NCBI GenBank assembly: GCA_963682175.1
Contig: OY821775.1
Location: 36,268,053 to 36,332,052, forward strand
Length of the DNA stretch: 64,000 nucleotides
From: Triglochin maritima
Taxonomy: Eukaryota; Streptophyta; Magnoliopsida; Alismatales; Juncaginaceae
Direction of reading: 5' to 3'
Of this stretch, positions 34,059 through 45,715 are shown in pieces. The translations under genes were made by a program, and so were the position numbers. The notes under the pieces were generated by a model that searched no databases, had not been told where the DNA came from, and saw only the letters and a list, made by a program, of their open reading frames with translations. How positions within the stretch are numbered: position 1 is the stretch's first letter; the number at the start of each line of letters is the position of its first letter.

Positions 34059-35329
34059 CTAAACTACTATGCTACTAATCTCGATGGAGTGCATTTCTTC
34101 ATCCATTGTCGCGCACCACCTAGCATCCTCTACTGCCTCTTTGAAGGGAATTTTTTCTCCTTGTGGCAGGATGCACATCACTTGATGATGACTTGTAGCC
34201 TCACGAAGCTCCTTTGACCTCATCTCCTTGTCAACAATGAGAGCCGCCTCCTCCACTCCTCTCTCCTTTTCATTGTTTTCTTCATATTCCTCCTTATGCT
34301 CATCATCAACTTGAGCATGCATGACATGATTGGTCACCTCCTCGTTGCTAACAAACAATGCCATTACATCATCGTGGGATCTTCCTCCTCGGCAACAAGA
34401 TTGGCACTTTCTTCCACCTTCTTCTTCGACCAACACTCGCTAGCAAAGTGTCCACTTTTCCCACAATTAAAGCATTCAACATCCTTCTTGGATGTTCGGC
34501 CCCCATGACCACGGTTGGAGCTCTCATCCATCTTCTTTTGCGACCAACATTCATTCACAAAATGACCACGCTTCTCACACTTGAAGCACTCGCCATCCTT
34601 CTTATTTGAACGGCCTCCATAGTCACGACCTCTTCCACGATCTACATTGCGAGGTTTCTCCTTCTTAAGCGACATCTCTGCTTGCAACGCCTCCTCCAAG
34701 ACATATTGCATCTTCTTCTTCTTCCTTTGCTCGTGTGCCTCCAACAAGCTAGCAAGATCGTTGATCGTCATCTCCTCGAGGTTTTTTGATTCCTCGATGG
34801 CACACACCACATTTTCAAAGCATTCGGTGAGGGAACTCAAGATCTTCTCGACCACTCTCCCTTCCTTCAACTCCTCTCCATTTCTTTTCAATTGGTTCGC
34901 AACCACGCGTACTCTTGTGATGTAGTCGGCCACTCCTACCGACTCCTTCATCTTTAATGCTTCAAACTTGCCTCGAAGTGCTTGGAGGTGCACTTGCTTC
35001 ACACGATTTGTACCCTTATACCCCTTCTCAAGAATCTCCCACGCCTCCTTAGACATCTTTGCTCTCGCAATCTTCTCAAATCCGGCCTCATCGACCGCTT
35101 GAAAGAGAAGAAACATTGCGCCTTGATCTCTTTTGTGCATCTCCTTCGTCACCTTCCTTTGGTTGGCATTCATGGCCTCCGACTACTCCTCGAAGCCATT
35201 CTTGACCAACTCCCATGCATCTTGCACACCCATCAGTGTGCGCATCTGAATACTCCAATTGTCGTAATTGGATTTTGACAGGCAGGGCAACATAACTTGA
35301 CCGAACGGGGTCACATTTGAGTTCAGCAT
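34059..35329 (-). pseudogene. Copia gag with two zinc knuckles joined to an RT stub
   Basis: The minus-strand ATG at 35327-35329 (MLNSNVTPFG) gives the usual copia gag start with SKSNYDNWSIQMRTLM. A TAG at 35180-35182 interrupts it, and the frame resumes at 35173. A UBN2-type capsid region (AWEILEKGYKGTNRVK, LQALRGKFEALKMKE, ILSSLTECFENVVCAIEESK) is followed by two CCHC knuckles, CFKCEKRGHFVNEC and CFNCGKSGHFASEC. After a frame change near 34364-34436 the sequence runs into FKEAVEDARWCATMDEEMHSIE, which in copia polyproteins marks the start of the RT domain. Protease and integrase, normally about 1.5 kb or more, are deleted. Confidence 0.8.
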
Positions 35330-35330
35330 G

Positions 35331-35342
35331 GTTGTGATACCA
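35331..35342 (-). other. primer binding site of element G
   Basis: On the minus strand TGGTATCACAAC lies just inside the LTR end. Its first eight bases match the initiator tRNA-Met site. Confidence 0.75.
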
Positions 35343-35345
35343 ATT

Positions 35346-35720
35346 TGTTGGAGATAAAAGGTGGTCGTGTCTCGATAATCGTTGTGGAGGTGGAAGACAA
35401 GATGAGAAGATCCAAACTTGTACTCTCTAATCTTTTTTGCACTTCTCACACATTTACATACATAACTTTGTATGCTATTTATAGCATTACAAATGATGAC
35501 TCATAGACTCCTTCTACATTAAGAGGACTTTTGACCTTCTACCTTCTATACATAACAAGCAATCAAAACAATTCAAATCATTACAATGGATGTGACATAT
35601 CGTTTCATCTTCTCCTCATCTTTTCATCTTCCCCTCATATTTTTCGGCTTCCAACTTGATGACTCATCACCTTTGATGACTTGACTGCCAACTAGGATGT
35701 ATTAAGATCAATTTTCAACA
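35346..35720 (-). repeat. LTR of element G (375 bp)
   Basis: On the minus strand it starts TGTTGAAAATTG and ends TATCTCCAACA, and the primer site follows. The short length fits many copia families. Only one LTR was found. Confidence 0.75.
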
Positions 35721-35729
35721 ATCCACTTC

Positions 35730-38385
35730 AATGAGTACTTTGACCAAGCATGAAAAATGGGGTTGCGAGTGAGAGCAATAGCAGAAGTGTTGTCACAAAA
35801 AATCAAGAGAGCCCGAGGCAAACACATATAAGAGGCAGCACAATTCAACAATAGTATGAGCAATGGTGTGATACTCTAGCTCTATGAAAGAATGAGAGAC
35901 TATTGTCTGTTTCTCATCACTCCAAGAAATAGTATTAGGGGTAAGGAAGATGCAAAATCCATTAGTGGAACGATGATCAAGAGGGCATCCAGCCCAGTTA
36001 GAGTCACAAAAGGCAGTAAGTTGCAATAGACCAGACACCATGGACAAATTGAATGTAAGTGTACCCCATAGGAACCGCAAGATCCTCTTAACAATAGTCA
36101 TATTCAACTCAGTGGGCTTTTGAAGGAACTGGCACACTTGGTTTACTGCAAAGGATATGTTTGGTCGAGTTTAAGTGACATATTGAAGTGCTCCTACAAG
36201 ACTTCGATAGAAGTTAGATCAGCAAGGAGAGGGGATAAATCAACATCAAGTTTCTTCTCAGTTGTGGGAGAAGTAGCAAACTTGCACTCAACCATGTTAG
36301 CTCTTTGAATAGTAGCATATCATACATTGCATTCATGTTATATATCCTTTATTTTACCCCAATTTTGTGTTACTCGAGTGTTTATTTGTGGTGTTTCAGG
36401 TGTTAGGTAATAAAGAAGAGAAAATGACTAAAATGCAAGAAGAAATAACTCAAATGAAGCAAAGTGGACATGTTTGTCATGCACAATGACTCATCTGCAA
36501 ATAAGGAATGACCCAACTAAAATCCAGAGTGAACGCACGGAAAACATTTCAGGAGCAAACATCCCTCAATACCATGATCTTGAAGAGTATTTGGGCAACT
36601 AAGACCAAATAGGCTCAAACCAGTGGACCAGGAGTGCATCTCACGTGAAAAATACAACAATTAAGCTCCTGGAAGAAATCAGGGCCGACCAGGCACAAAA
36701 GATCCGCCTAATTTGCCCCCAATTTCTCTCGTGGCTTTGTCTTGATTATATAGGTGCACCAGACTATAGAGAAAGTTATTACAGCCATTGGATTGCTTCC
36801 AGATCCATCCAACCCTTATTTCTTCTATAAATAGACTTATAATGCCTCCTTTCTTCTTCTTGCTCCCTCTCCTCCTTAGGTTAGTTTCCTTTATTGTTTA
36901 ATAGAGTAGGTTTTATTTCTTGTTTATTAGAGTAGGTTTTAGTTTCTTAATTAGTACTGTAGAGAAGGAGAAGATTAGCAACCTTGTAATCTTTCATTTT
37001 AATCTACTTTTCTACATTTCCATTATGGTTTTGTGTCGTTGTTTTGTTTGTTTGGTTAATATGTTTAGTAGGGAGTAGTCCATCCCCATTGGGGGTGGAG
37101 AAGAATGTAATGTGAATATGTGATGTATTAAGTGTGTGTGTTATTCCTAACCTTTGAACCTCACATGATTTTCATAACCATCTAATGCGATTTTCACTCT
37201 TATTTTTTATGTGCTAATGCTCTTGAGTGATGCTTAGCATATGCTTAGATTAGTTGGCCTATTTTATAGGGAATGATGAGGTGAGGATAATGATAAAGTG
37301 GAAGAAGGAAACATGACAAGTGGGAGCATGTGCTCTTGTTGGCATCATCTTAATTAATTTCTTCTATGTTTTAATGATTGTGTTAAATCTTATTTCATGT
37401 GGAGACATAGTGAGGTTTGGTCATTATGCATGAGCTCATATTAGCCTCATTTAAATTATTGTCTTGTATGTTTCAATGTAATGTTTTATGTTATTTCATG
37501 TGGAGGCAAGTTGGATTTGATTTTATGGATTTCATGTATTACATATTGTGATGAGCACCAATGAGTACACACACGTACACATATTCTCATTTCCTCATTC
37601 TTTCTCTACCCCTTAAGGGATTTATTTGTATCATTTGTTTTCTGATTTCATACGCATCGTAGTGTAATTCCGATTGCATACCTCTCTTTTCCTTTCCCCT
37701 ACTCAAGTATTGTGGACTCTGACTCGCCGCGCTCCTTCTGGACACGACATGTACTTGTCGTGTCTTCACTGACGTCATGCACTTGCGGTAGTACAACTGA
37801 ATCAATCACTCTTCGAAGTATATCCAAAATGTATGTGGATTGGTTGAGAGTGAAACCAATTGAACTTCGAGTGACAGAGATACCTAAGAAGTGAGCCAGC
37901 CGACCCATGTCCTTCATATGAAAAGAAGCACTGAGGCTGGCAATTAACTTGGCAATAACAGCAACATTATTTCCTATCAAGATAATACCATCAACATACA
38001 AAAGAACGTACATCGAGATGGAGTCATGATAAAGAGACAGGGATCAGAGGGAGATCACAAACCCCTGATTAAGTAAAGCAGCAACAAACTTTTCATACCA
38101 AACCCTTGTGGCATGCCTTAAGCCATAGATCGACTTTCTAATTTTGCACACATAGTTGGGATAAAGGGGATCAACATAGCTACATGTAGACATTCTCAGA
38201 TAGATCTCCATACAGGAATGTGCTTTCAACATCAAGTTGTTGCAAGTTCCAATTATAATGAAGTGCAGGAGACAAGACTCTGATGGTGGTGTGTTTGACT
38301 ACTTGGCTAAATGTCACAACAAAGTCCACTCTCGGTTGTTGAGAAAAACCACAAGTCACCAAATGAGTCTTGCATCTTCCCACTG
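35730..38385 (-). pseudogene. Element N: copia RT-RNase H fragment, split by solo LTR H
   Basis: Minus-strand blocks run in order. 38240-38044 holds RT with a broken DVESTFLYGDLSENVYM segment and a KSIYGLRHATRVWYEKF segment. 38013-37814 holds the active-site block, written YVDG where copia has YVDD, then FHMKDMGRLAHFLG and TYILDILRR. After H, the RT tail lies at 36305-36150, and the RNase H segment TAFCDSNWAGCPLDHRSTNGF with SWSDEKQTIV lies at 36137-35793. Loss of the second catalytic Asp plus several stops makes it inactive. No LTRs can be assigned to it. Confidence 0.8.
36306..37808 (+). mobile_element. H: solo LTR inserted in the copia RT fragment
   Basis: It starts TGAATAGTAGC and ends GAATCAATCA, 1,503 bp, with perfect CTCTT duplications at 36301-36305 and 37809-37813. 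It has a TATA box near 36826, an AGTAGTCCATCCCCATTGGGGG block also seen in B and F, and the U5 motif CATGCACTTGCGGT (37776-37789). That places it with the tRNA-Asp-primed gypsy LTRs. Confidence 0.9.
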
Positions 38386-38627
38386 AACACTCACTCCAAA
38401 CCGGATGACAGTGGAGCAATTGGATATGATTTGGAGTGGATAACACAATAATGATGTTTAGGATTTGAGTGTTCGAAACAAGAGCTTGAAAGTGTTGAGA
38501 GTTTCTTTTTATAAAATGACACAATAATGTTAAAGATGTGTAAAACAATGGAATGATTGGGGTTAGGTCGTCCAATCTCAAAAATCTCAAGAAGAGAGTA
38601 AGAGAAATTGAAAGGATTTTTTACTTC

Positions 38628-38870
38628 GGTACCCATCAGAAAGATCACAATTGGCATGGTGCACATACTTCTGGTTGAAAATTACTCTCATGCACATCCG
38701 TTAGTGTGGGGTCCACATCTGTTTTGCTTTCGTGACAGAAATCATTACGAGAGTCTAACGGATGTTGACCCCACACTAACAGATGTGCATGTGAGTAATT
38801 TTTTAATGCAACGGATGGGTATCAGGCAAATAATACGGAATTGCTAATTGTGATGTTTTCAATGGGTACC
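38628..38870. mobile_element. foldback MITE (243 bp)
   Basis: The ends are GGTACCCAT and ATGGGTACC, and the whole element folds on itself. Long arms include GTTAGTGTGGGGTCCACATC (about 38700) against the inverse near 38770-38790, and TCACAATT near both ends. It has no coding capacity. No clear target-site duplication was found, so the superfamily is unassigned. Confidence 0.7.
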
Positions 38871-39913
38871 CAATTGAAAAACCCATAAATGTTTCGTTAT
38901 GTTATAGCCATATATACATATATGTCACATATGCAACAAAAGTGTTTAAACATAAACTCTAACCATACTCCTATTTTGGGCTCCGCCATTAGTGGATGTG
39001 GACCATCACATAGTTAGTGACGGTACTTGAAACTATAGACGTGCGTCAAGCGTGTCCTTGACTCATTTAACGTCGAGTGCACCCAAACACTTTATGTTTT
39101 GTAAGAGTCTTTAACGATTACCGTGGATATGTCTAATCCATATTTTTAGATTAACAGGAGATGAAATTGCAGATAGGATAGCATATATATCTCAATCATA
39201 TAAAGGAAAATTGTAAACATGTGTGAATTTGGAGTTCAGATAAATCTGAACTTAAAAAGCAAATCCTTAGACGACAATCTCAAATGCAAAGTCCATAAAC
39301 CATAAATCCTAAACGGAAAAACTATGTTTGTGAGATAAGTAATATGTATGTGTCACATTGTAGTATGAGAGTGCATTATTACACTTCACAAATCAGAAAA
39401 CTTAAATTCAAACATGTGTTCAGTTCGTTTGTCAAACAAGATTTTAGTGAGCTCACTCGGCTGAACGCGAACAACAAAAAAATTAACGAACATGAACAAA
39501 TGGTAACGAGTTTAATTCAGACACAAGTTGAACATGAATAATTCTAAAAATTAACGACTTGAAAATGAATAGACTTTGCTTGCTCATATTTGACTCAATT
39601 AGCACCCCTAGTGACAGAAACTCACCAAGGCACCAACTATGTACACCTATTACCTTACCATTCATCAAATCTTGTAAAACATCAAAATGCTTTTCTTTAT
39701 AACAATGGTTATATATAAATGTTTCTTCCCTTCCATTGATGTGGTGTTCATTGTGGTACTAGGTATAAAAAAAGCAGTCACGCTCTGGATGGTGATGTGT
39801 CTAGCTATAACAACTATAAAAGTTCTAGGAAACATCATGAACTGAGATTTGCATTTTGTTCTTGTTATTTTCTTATGAATTTCTATTATTTTTGCAAATT
39901 GACTTGAAAAAAT
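38871..39913. other. no gene recognised; AT-rich, with a degenerate repeat
   Basis: Only short frames are present. The part at about 39400-39620 (runs of GAACATGAAC, ending CTCAATTAGCACCCCTAG) looks like a worn relative of the hAT-type repeat at 19113-20122, read by eye only. Confidence 0.35.
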
Positions 39914-41949
39914 TGAAAGGAGTGTGTATTCTAAAAGTATTCTTTTATATTACTTTTATTATGAATTGAATGTATAAACGTTTTGTACCTTGATTAATGT
40001 ATTCGTGTTTTAGAAGAGTTAATGAAGAGTATCTTGGTCCTTAACCGTAGAGCTCTAAAAGATAATGTTTTATATAAATCAAAAGTAATTCACAATCATG
40101 GTGATTAACATGGGACATTAATTACCGAGATAAGATTGTCGTATTGGTTAAAGAGGTATTGTAGCTCTACAAGTATTTAACAACAAGAGTATATAAAAAA
40201 AGAAAATGATTTCTTTTAAATATTGAAATGACCTAATAAATGAAACATTATGAAATTGTGTTTGTGTCATTAATATTTTTATGTATTTGAATCCTATGAT
40301 ATGAGACTTATATCTTTTTTCACATGAGAAGTATATAATTTGAGTATTATCAAAAGCTATCATTACGTATAGTGATAAAGATATTAATTGGTTGTACATA
40401 ACTTGTGTGGGAAAATGTCATATGTAAAAAGATTATCATTGCCCCTCTTGACTTGACTGATGATGTTATTGGGCTCATTGATAAAGCAAAATTTTAACGT
40501 GCACGATGTAACTTATGTATAGGTACATATTTATAATTAGCTTAAGAGATCGATAAATGAATATATAATACAAAGATGACACATTCCTACTTTGTACAAT
40601 ATTCCTTATATCATGAGGCAATGGATATACATAAGTGATATAATTACATATCGCTAAATGGATCGTGTTCTGTTCTAGTGATCAAAATAGATTTGTTATT
40701 TGGGTAACTATAATGTGTATCTAGATACCACTTATAGTTTATGATATCAAATGTTTTATATCATTTCCAACATAACTTAGATCATCTCATGGGTTACACC
40801 ATAAAATTGGAAAACAAAAAATATGATTTTATATTTTATGTATTCATATGATATGAAATGATATACATATGATAAATTAATAAAATTAATATGTTGTGAT
40901 AATGACATGGTTAGAATAACAAATGGATTTGTATGAGATGTATGTATTATGGGGTATGATGTTTCAACATCATATATGATAATATTACATGATATAATGT
41001 AATCAGTAACATTATAAGATATAAATTTGCTAAAACCTCAAAGCTCAAATTTTATTAGATATTGATCCAAAATGTACAGGCAAAAATAGACAAAAACAGT
41101 CGAACATTTTTCAGAAATGGTCGACCGGCTGGAACCGCGGTTCGACCAAAATTATTAGGAGCTTTCCTGGTAAGGGAATGGTTCAACCAAAATTATCAGG
41201 AGCGTTCTTGGTAACGGAACGGTCAACCAACATGAAACACAGTCCGACAGAAATTATCAGGAACTTTTCTAGATAACCGAACAATCGACTGGTTGGTCGA
41301 TTTGGTCGACCGTTAGCCCGCATTTTTGCCCATATTAATAAGAGATTATTGCTGGTCAATGGATGGATTTAATGCATCTTGGTCTACGAAAGTTGTGGGA
41401 GGATGATGTGTCAAAATATGATTGGTTGAGATAAGAGATTAATATGGATCATGTGTAGATAGTTATACACATGATGTGGTTTGGAGAATGCACTATAAAT
41501 AGACCTCTCCTCCTTCATTTTTTCTGATATGCAACAAATAGAAAAATACAACTTTTTCTATCTTCTCTCCATCCATCCAATCTCTCTTAATTAGTTGAGT
41601 GCTTGAGAGATTCAATCCTTGGTGGCATTGAAGAGGTTATTAGCTAGATTCTAACATTGTATTAGATTTGATTGGCTAGCTTCAATCATTCTAATCTTGT
41701 TTGGAGTTTGGTAAACACTTGGAGAAAACTTTGTGGGTAATTCAAGGTGCAATTCGACTTCCAACGATTGAAAAGGGTTTGACAATCCTTTTAGGTATGA
41801 TATATTTGTGTATTTTAATATTATGTAGAACACATCTATTGAAATGCTTTTGGAAGTCTTGAGCATAAAATTGTTGAAATAATATGAAAAACGATCTTTC
41901 TTGTGTATATATAAAAAAATATACTTAAGCATGGGGACAGAATCCGACA
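39914..41949 (+). mobile_element. K: copia-type solo LTR (2.04 kb)
   Basis: It starts TGAAAGGAGTGTG and ends AATCCGACA. The flanks AAAAT (39909-39913) and GAAAT (41950-41954) match at four of five bases. It is collinear with the 3' LTR of J (50953 onward). U3 near 41095-41330 has several GGTCGACC-like motifs, and the TATA box is near 41491. TTAG/GTATGA (41791-41800) resembles a strong splice donor and is shared with K' and J. No internal region follows. Confidence 0.75.
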
Positions 41950-41965
41950 GAAATTTATAACATAC

Positions 41966-42226
41966 TGTTAAAATAACGGTCACTTGGACTTGATCTAATC
42001 ATATAAGAATTAGATGTCATCATCTCCAATCAAGTCCAAGCAAATCTCGCAATCAAGCAACAATCAAACAACAAACAAGGCAGCTCAAGATCATGCGACG
42101 GATACATCCAAAGAATGACAACTTTCCTCAATCAACAAGTGTACACTATATATGTTCATCCAATTGTAACATTCAAAACTAATATTAACAAACAAATTCG
42201 TCCCTTCCATGTACCTCAAATTCTAA
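41966..42226 (+). repeat. probable 5' LTR of copia element L
   Basis: A TG start (TGTTAAAATAACGG) at 41966 and a primer-like site three bases after 42226 suggest a short LTR of about 260 bp. CTTGGACTTGAT (41983-41994) and ATCAAGTCCAAG (42029-42040) form a perfect 12-base-pair stem. No second LTR was found, so the limits are tentative. Confidence 0.5.
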
Positions 42227-42228
42227 TA

Positions 42229-42240
42229 TGGTATGAGAGC
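42229..42240 (+). other. primer binding site of element L
   Basis: TGGTATGAGAGC differs by one base from the copia initiator-Met site TGGTATCAGAGC. Confidence 0.7.
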
Positions 42241-42402
42241 AATAACTAGACCTCAGAAAAGGGCGTTCATCACCAGCGACGATCTCTAATTCTCACCTCA
42301 AAAAACAAAACCCACTCAAACATCACATACCCATCCTTCTTCCCGTTCCACCACAAAGACCAACACCCAAAAAAAACCCACCAAAAAACCATTACTGGGC
42401 AT

Positions 42403-42750
42403 CATGGCATCAGACCACTAACCTATGAAGGGGTTGACGCTCAAAAGGCGACATCCAAACCCTTACCATGGCTGAAGGAGCGGCGAAGACACCCCAACGG
42501 TTGACTACCCAGCTCCTCAATGGGGCAAATTATCTCTCTTGGGCGTGATTGGTCACCCTCTCCCTTAGTGGCAAAGGGAAACTGAGCCACATCACCTGGA
42601 GAACAACAAAGCCAACAACTGATGACACAAAAAATAGAGAAGTGGCAAACCGCCGACCACCTGACATGACATGGATACTAAACTCCATGCAGCCACAGAT
42701 CAGGGAGTTGTTCATCTACTCCAACTTGGACAAAGAACTATAGGATGCAA
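42403..42750 (+). pseudogene. copia gag of element L, N-terminal part
   Basis: From about 42500 the frame reads TTQLLNGANYLSWA, a stop, then LVTLSLSGKGKLSHI and MTWILNSMQPQIRELFIYSNLDKEL, the conserved N-terminal copia gag domain (UBN2_3-type). A stop also follows near 42741. The frame is interrupted at 42751 by the reversed LTR K' and continues at about 43604. Confidence 0.75.
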
Positions 42751-43603
42751 TGTAGGGTTTCGTGTCCTATACTTGTATGTATATTTTTAAAATTTTACGA
42801 GCAATTATGGTCGGTTTTCATATTTTTCAACAATTTTATGTACAAAATTTCCTAATTGTATTTCAATATGTATTATATACTAATTAATATTGAAATACAT
42901 AGATTGGATCATACCTAGAGGATTATCAAAAAAATTACCAATCAAAAGTCGTGTTGCACGTCAGATTGCCTTGGAATCACCTCCAAGTGTTCACCAAACT
43001 CTAAACAAGATTAGAGAGATTGAAGCTAGTCAATCAATCTCTAATACTAGGTTAGAATCTAGCTAATAACTCATTCTATGCTCCAAAGAATTTAATTTCT
43101 CAAGCACTCAATTAATAAAGAATTTTTGGATGGATTAGGTAGAGAAAATATGGAGAGAGGAGAATATTACATTAGTCTAACAAAGGAATAATGATGGACC
43201 TATTTATAGGGCATAAATAGGTCCTCCTCAAATCCACATCATGTGTAACCCACTTACACAAGATCCCTTATTAATGGATCATCTAAACCAATCATATTTG
43301 GACACATAATCATTCCATAACCACCTTTGACCAAGTTGGAACAAATCAAGCCCATGATTAGAAAAAAATCTTATTTATGTAGGCAAAATCGTGGGCAAAC
43401 GGTCGAACGAATCGGCCAATCGATCGACCGTTTGGTTATCTAGAAATGTTCCAGATAATTTTAGTCCAACGGAATGCCACATCGGTTGACTGTTTCGCAA
43501 CAGGAAAAGTTCCTCTTATTTTCGGTCGAACCGTGCGTCCACCTGGTCAACCGTTATCAAAACCCAGAAATTACTATTCAAATAGGTCGACCATTTGCAG
43601 AAA
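42751..43603 (-). repeat. K': reversed, U3-truncated LTR of the K/J family inside gag of L
   Basis: On the minus strand it is collinear with the last ~850 bp of K: GGTCGACC-type motifs (43390-43600), a TATA box near 43205, the CCTCTAG/GTATGA donor-like site near 42914, and the end CGAAACCCTACA at 42751. The first ~1.2 kb of the LTR is missing and no target-site duplication is evident. The host gag frame reads on either side of it. Confidence 0.7.
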
Positions 43604-45715
43604 AACGTCTACCAGTTTCTGGTAGGACTCGATGTATATTTCGAAGTACTAAAATCCCAAATCCTTCTATCATCAGAGCTTCCACCCTTCACCAACATCG
43701 TCGCGATGATACAATGTGAAGAAACTAGACGACAAGACATGACACATCTGACCGCTTCAGACAATTGGGCATGCATCCAAAACCCGACTACTTCAGAAAA
43801 TACTCGAACCCATGTGCTTCATTGGCTGCAGTCCAGCAGCAAATGGGCCAAGTCTTGGCCCATCTTAAGAGCCTACTCCAATTCTTTAGTCAAAATCAAG
43901 GTCAAAATCAAGGTAATTAATTAGGTATTGACTTCCTTAACAACCCTCTTAATTCGATTGCTAATCATATTAGTATTAGAGGCTCTTGGATTGTAGACAT
44001 AGGAGCCACGGATCACATGACTGGAAATAAAAAATTATTAAGAATATTCATTTTGATCCAAAAATAAATAAACGAGTCATCGTTGCTAATGGAAATCAAG
44101 TAGAATTGATGGAATAGGTGAATCAAATTTTTTAAATAATACAACCGAAGATATTCTTTTTGTACCAACTTTCACATCTAAACTATTATCTGTTGCAAGG
44201 ATCACTAGGAAATTGAATTCTAATGTGATTTTCTCACCCTATGATGTGTTTGTTTCAGGACCGACCATCACGGGAGAATATTGGTAGAGGCACTCTGATA
44301 AATGGTCTTTATGTGTTAGACAATTCAAATAACTTCTTGCAGGCTAATAATGTGTCCTACCAGTCTCCTGAACTGTGGCACAAACGCATGGGTCGCCTAT
44401 CGTACTCTGTTTTAAAGCAATTATTTCCTAGTATGAACCTTAATTTTGAATTATGTTGTGACATTTACCATTTGGCAAAACATTATCGTTTTATTCTTCT
44501 ACAACTAAGACAAAGAAGCCGTTGGAATTGATCCGCTTAGATATCTGGGGTCTTGGCTTGGTGGAATCTTATAACGGTTTTAAGTACTTTATAACCTTTA
44601 TTGATGATTTTTCCCACACGACTTGGTTATATCTGCTCACATCTACATCTGACGTCGTTTCAATTTTTTGTGAATATATCACCTTTGTAGAAATCTAAAG
44701 GCAATATTATGGGTTTGAATATATCACCTTTGTAGAAATCTACACTTGGTCAGATTATGGGTTGGAATAAACTAGCAATATATTTTAATTTTTTTGAAAA
44801 CTAAAGGCACATTTTATCAAACTACTTGCATGCAACACTCCTGAACAAAATGGTGTTTTTGAAAGAAAAAATCGTCATCTTCTTAATGTCACTAGATCTT
44901 TGTTGTTCCAAAATCATGTGCCAATTTTTTTCTAGTCTAAGGCCATATTAACTATTGTTTACCTTATTAATCTCCTTCCTAGTTCTCTAATCAAAACAAC
45001 CTCTTGAAATATTGAATGGTAGACAAATGGACATGGATCATCTTAGGATTTTTGATGTACTTGTTATGTTCATAAAATAGAATCGATAAATTTAATTAAA
45101 ACTCTGTTAAAACATTTTTCTTGGATATTCCTTCCAAAAGGAGCACAAATGCTACGATCCTCAAGATTGTAAATTGTATATCTCGAGGGATGTTTCCTTT
45201 TTTTAGAATAAATCATACTTTGAATCTACAAATAACACTTCTGCAAGTCAAACTAGTCCTCTTCCTACTATGGATCTATTTGAGGAAATATCTATAGGTC
45301 TTGAGGAAACTCCCGTACCTCAAGAAGGGGGAGACGTAAATTCCACAGGTAATGAAAATGTCAAGGAGGAAGAACCTCGAGAAGGAGCTCCCACTAGAAG
45401 GTCCATAAGACCAACTCGTACCTCATCTCTTCTCCGAGACTTTGTTACATATAAAGCAACATATCCCATTCAGGATATGTTTCCTACAAAGCCATTACTC
45501 CCAATAACCAAACCTTTATAAATATATATACTCATAAATAACCAACCTCTTATCATGAAGCCCTTAAGGACCCAAATTGGGTAAAAGTCATGGAAGATGA
45601 ACTAGAAGCCTTAAAAAAATCACACTCGGTCTATGGTCCCTCTTAAACCAGGGACCAAACTTGTAGGGTGCAAATGGATATAACAAATCAAGCATAATAG
45701 TAATGGATGCTCGAT
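43604..45715 (+). pseudogene. copia gag-pol of element L, broken
   Basis: After K' the gag resumes with NVYQFLVGLDVYFEVLKSQIL. A protease block SWIVDIGATDHMTGN (43980) has DIG where DTG or DSG is usual. A pre-integrase block LWHKRMGRLSYSVLK follows (44370), then the integrase core start PLELIRLDIWG with YFITFIDDFSHTTWLYL (44520-44640), a worn NGVFERKNRHL segment (about 44850), and a spacer frame 45270-45521. The RT start WVKVMEDELEALKK then LVGCKWI (45570-45690) is present but in two frames. Stops and frameshifts are numerous. Sequence identity to L ends near 45715. Confidence 0.75.

Larger units (their letters stand above)
34059..35720 (-). mobile_element. Element G: internally deleted copia element
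   Basis: A minus-strand LTR (35346-35720), an initiator-Met primer site and gag are followed directly by a stub of the reverse transcriptase region. Protease and integrase are missing. The left end is cut by the LTR cluster. Fragments of RT/RNase H to the right (element N) are a separate insertion context. Confidence 0.75.
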
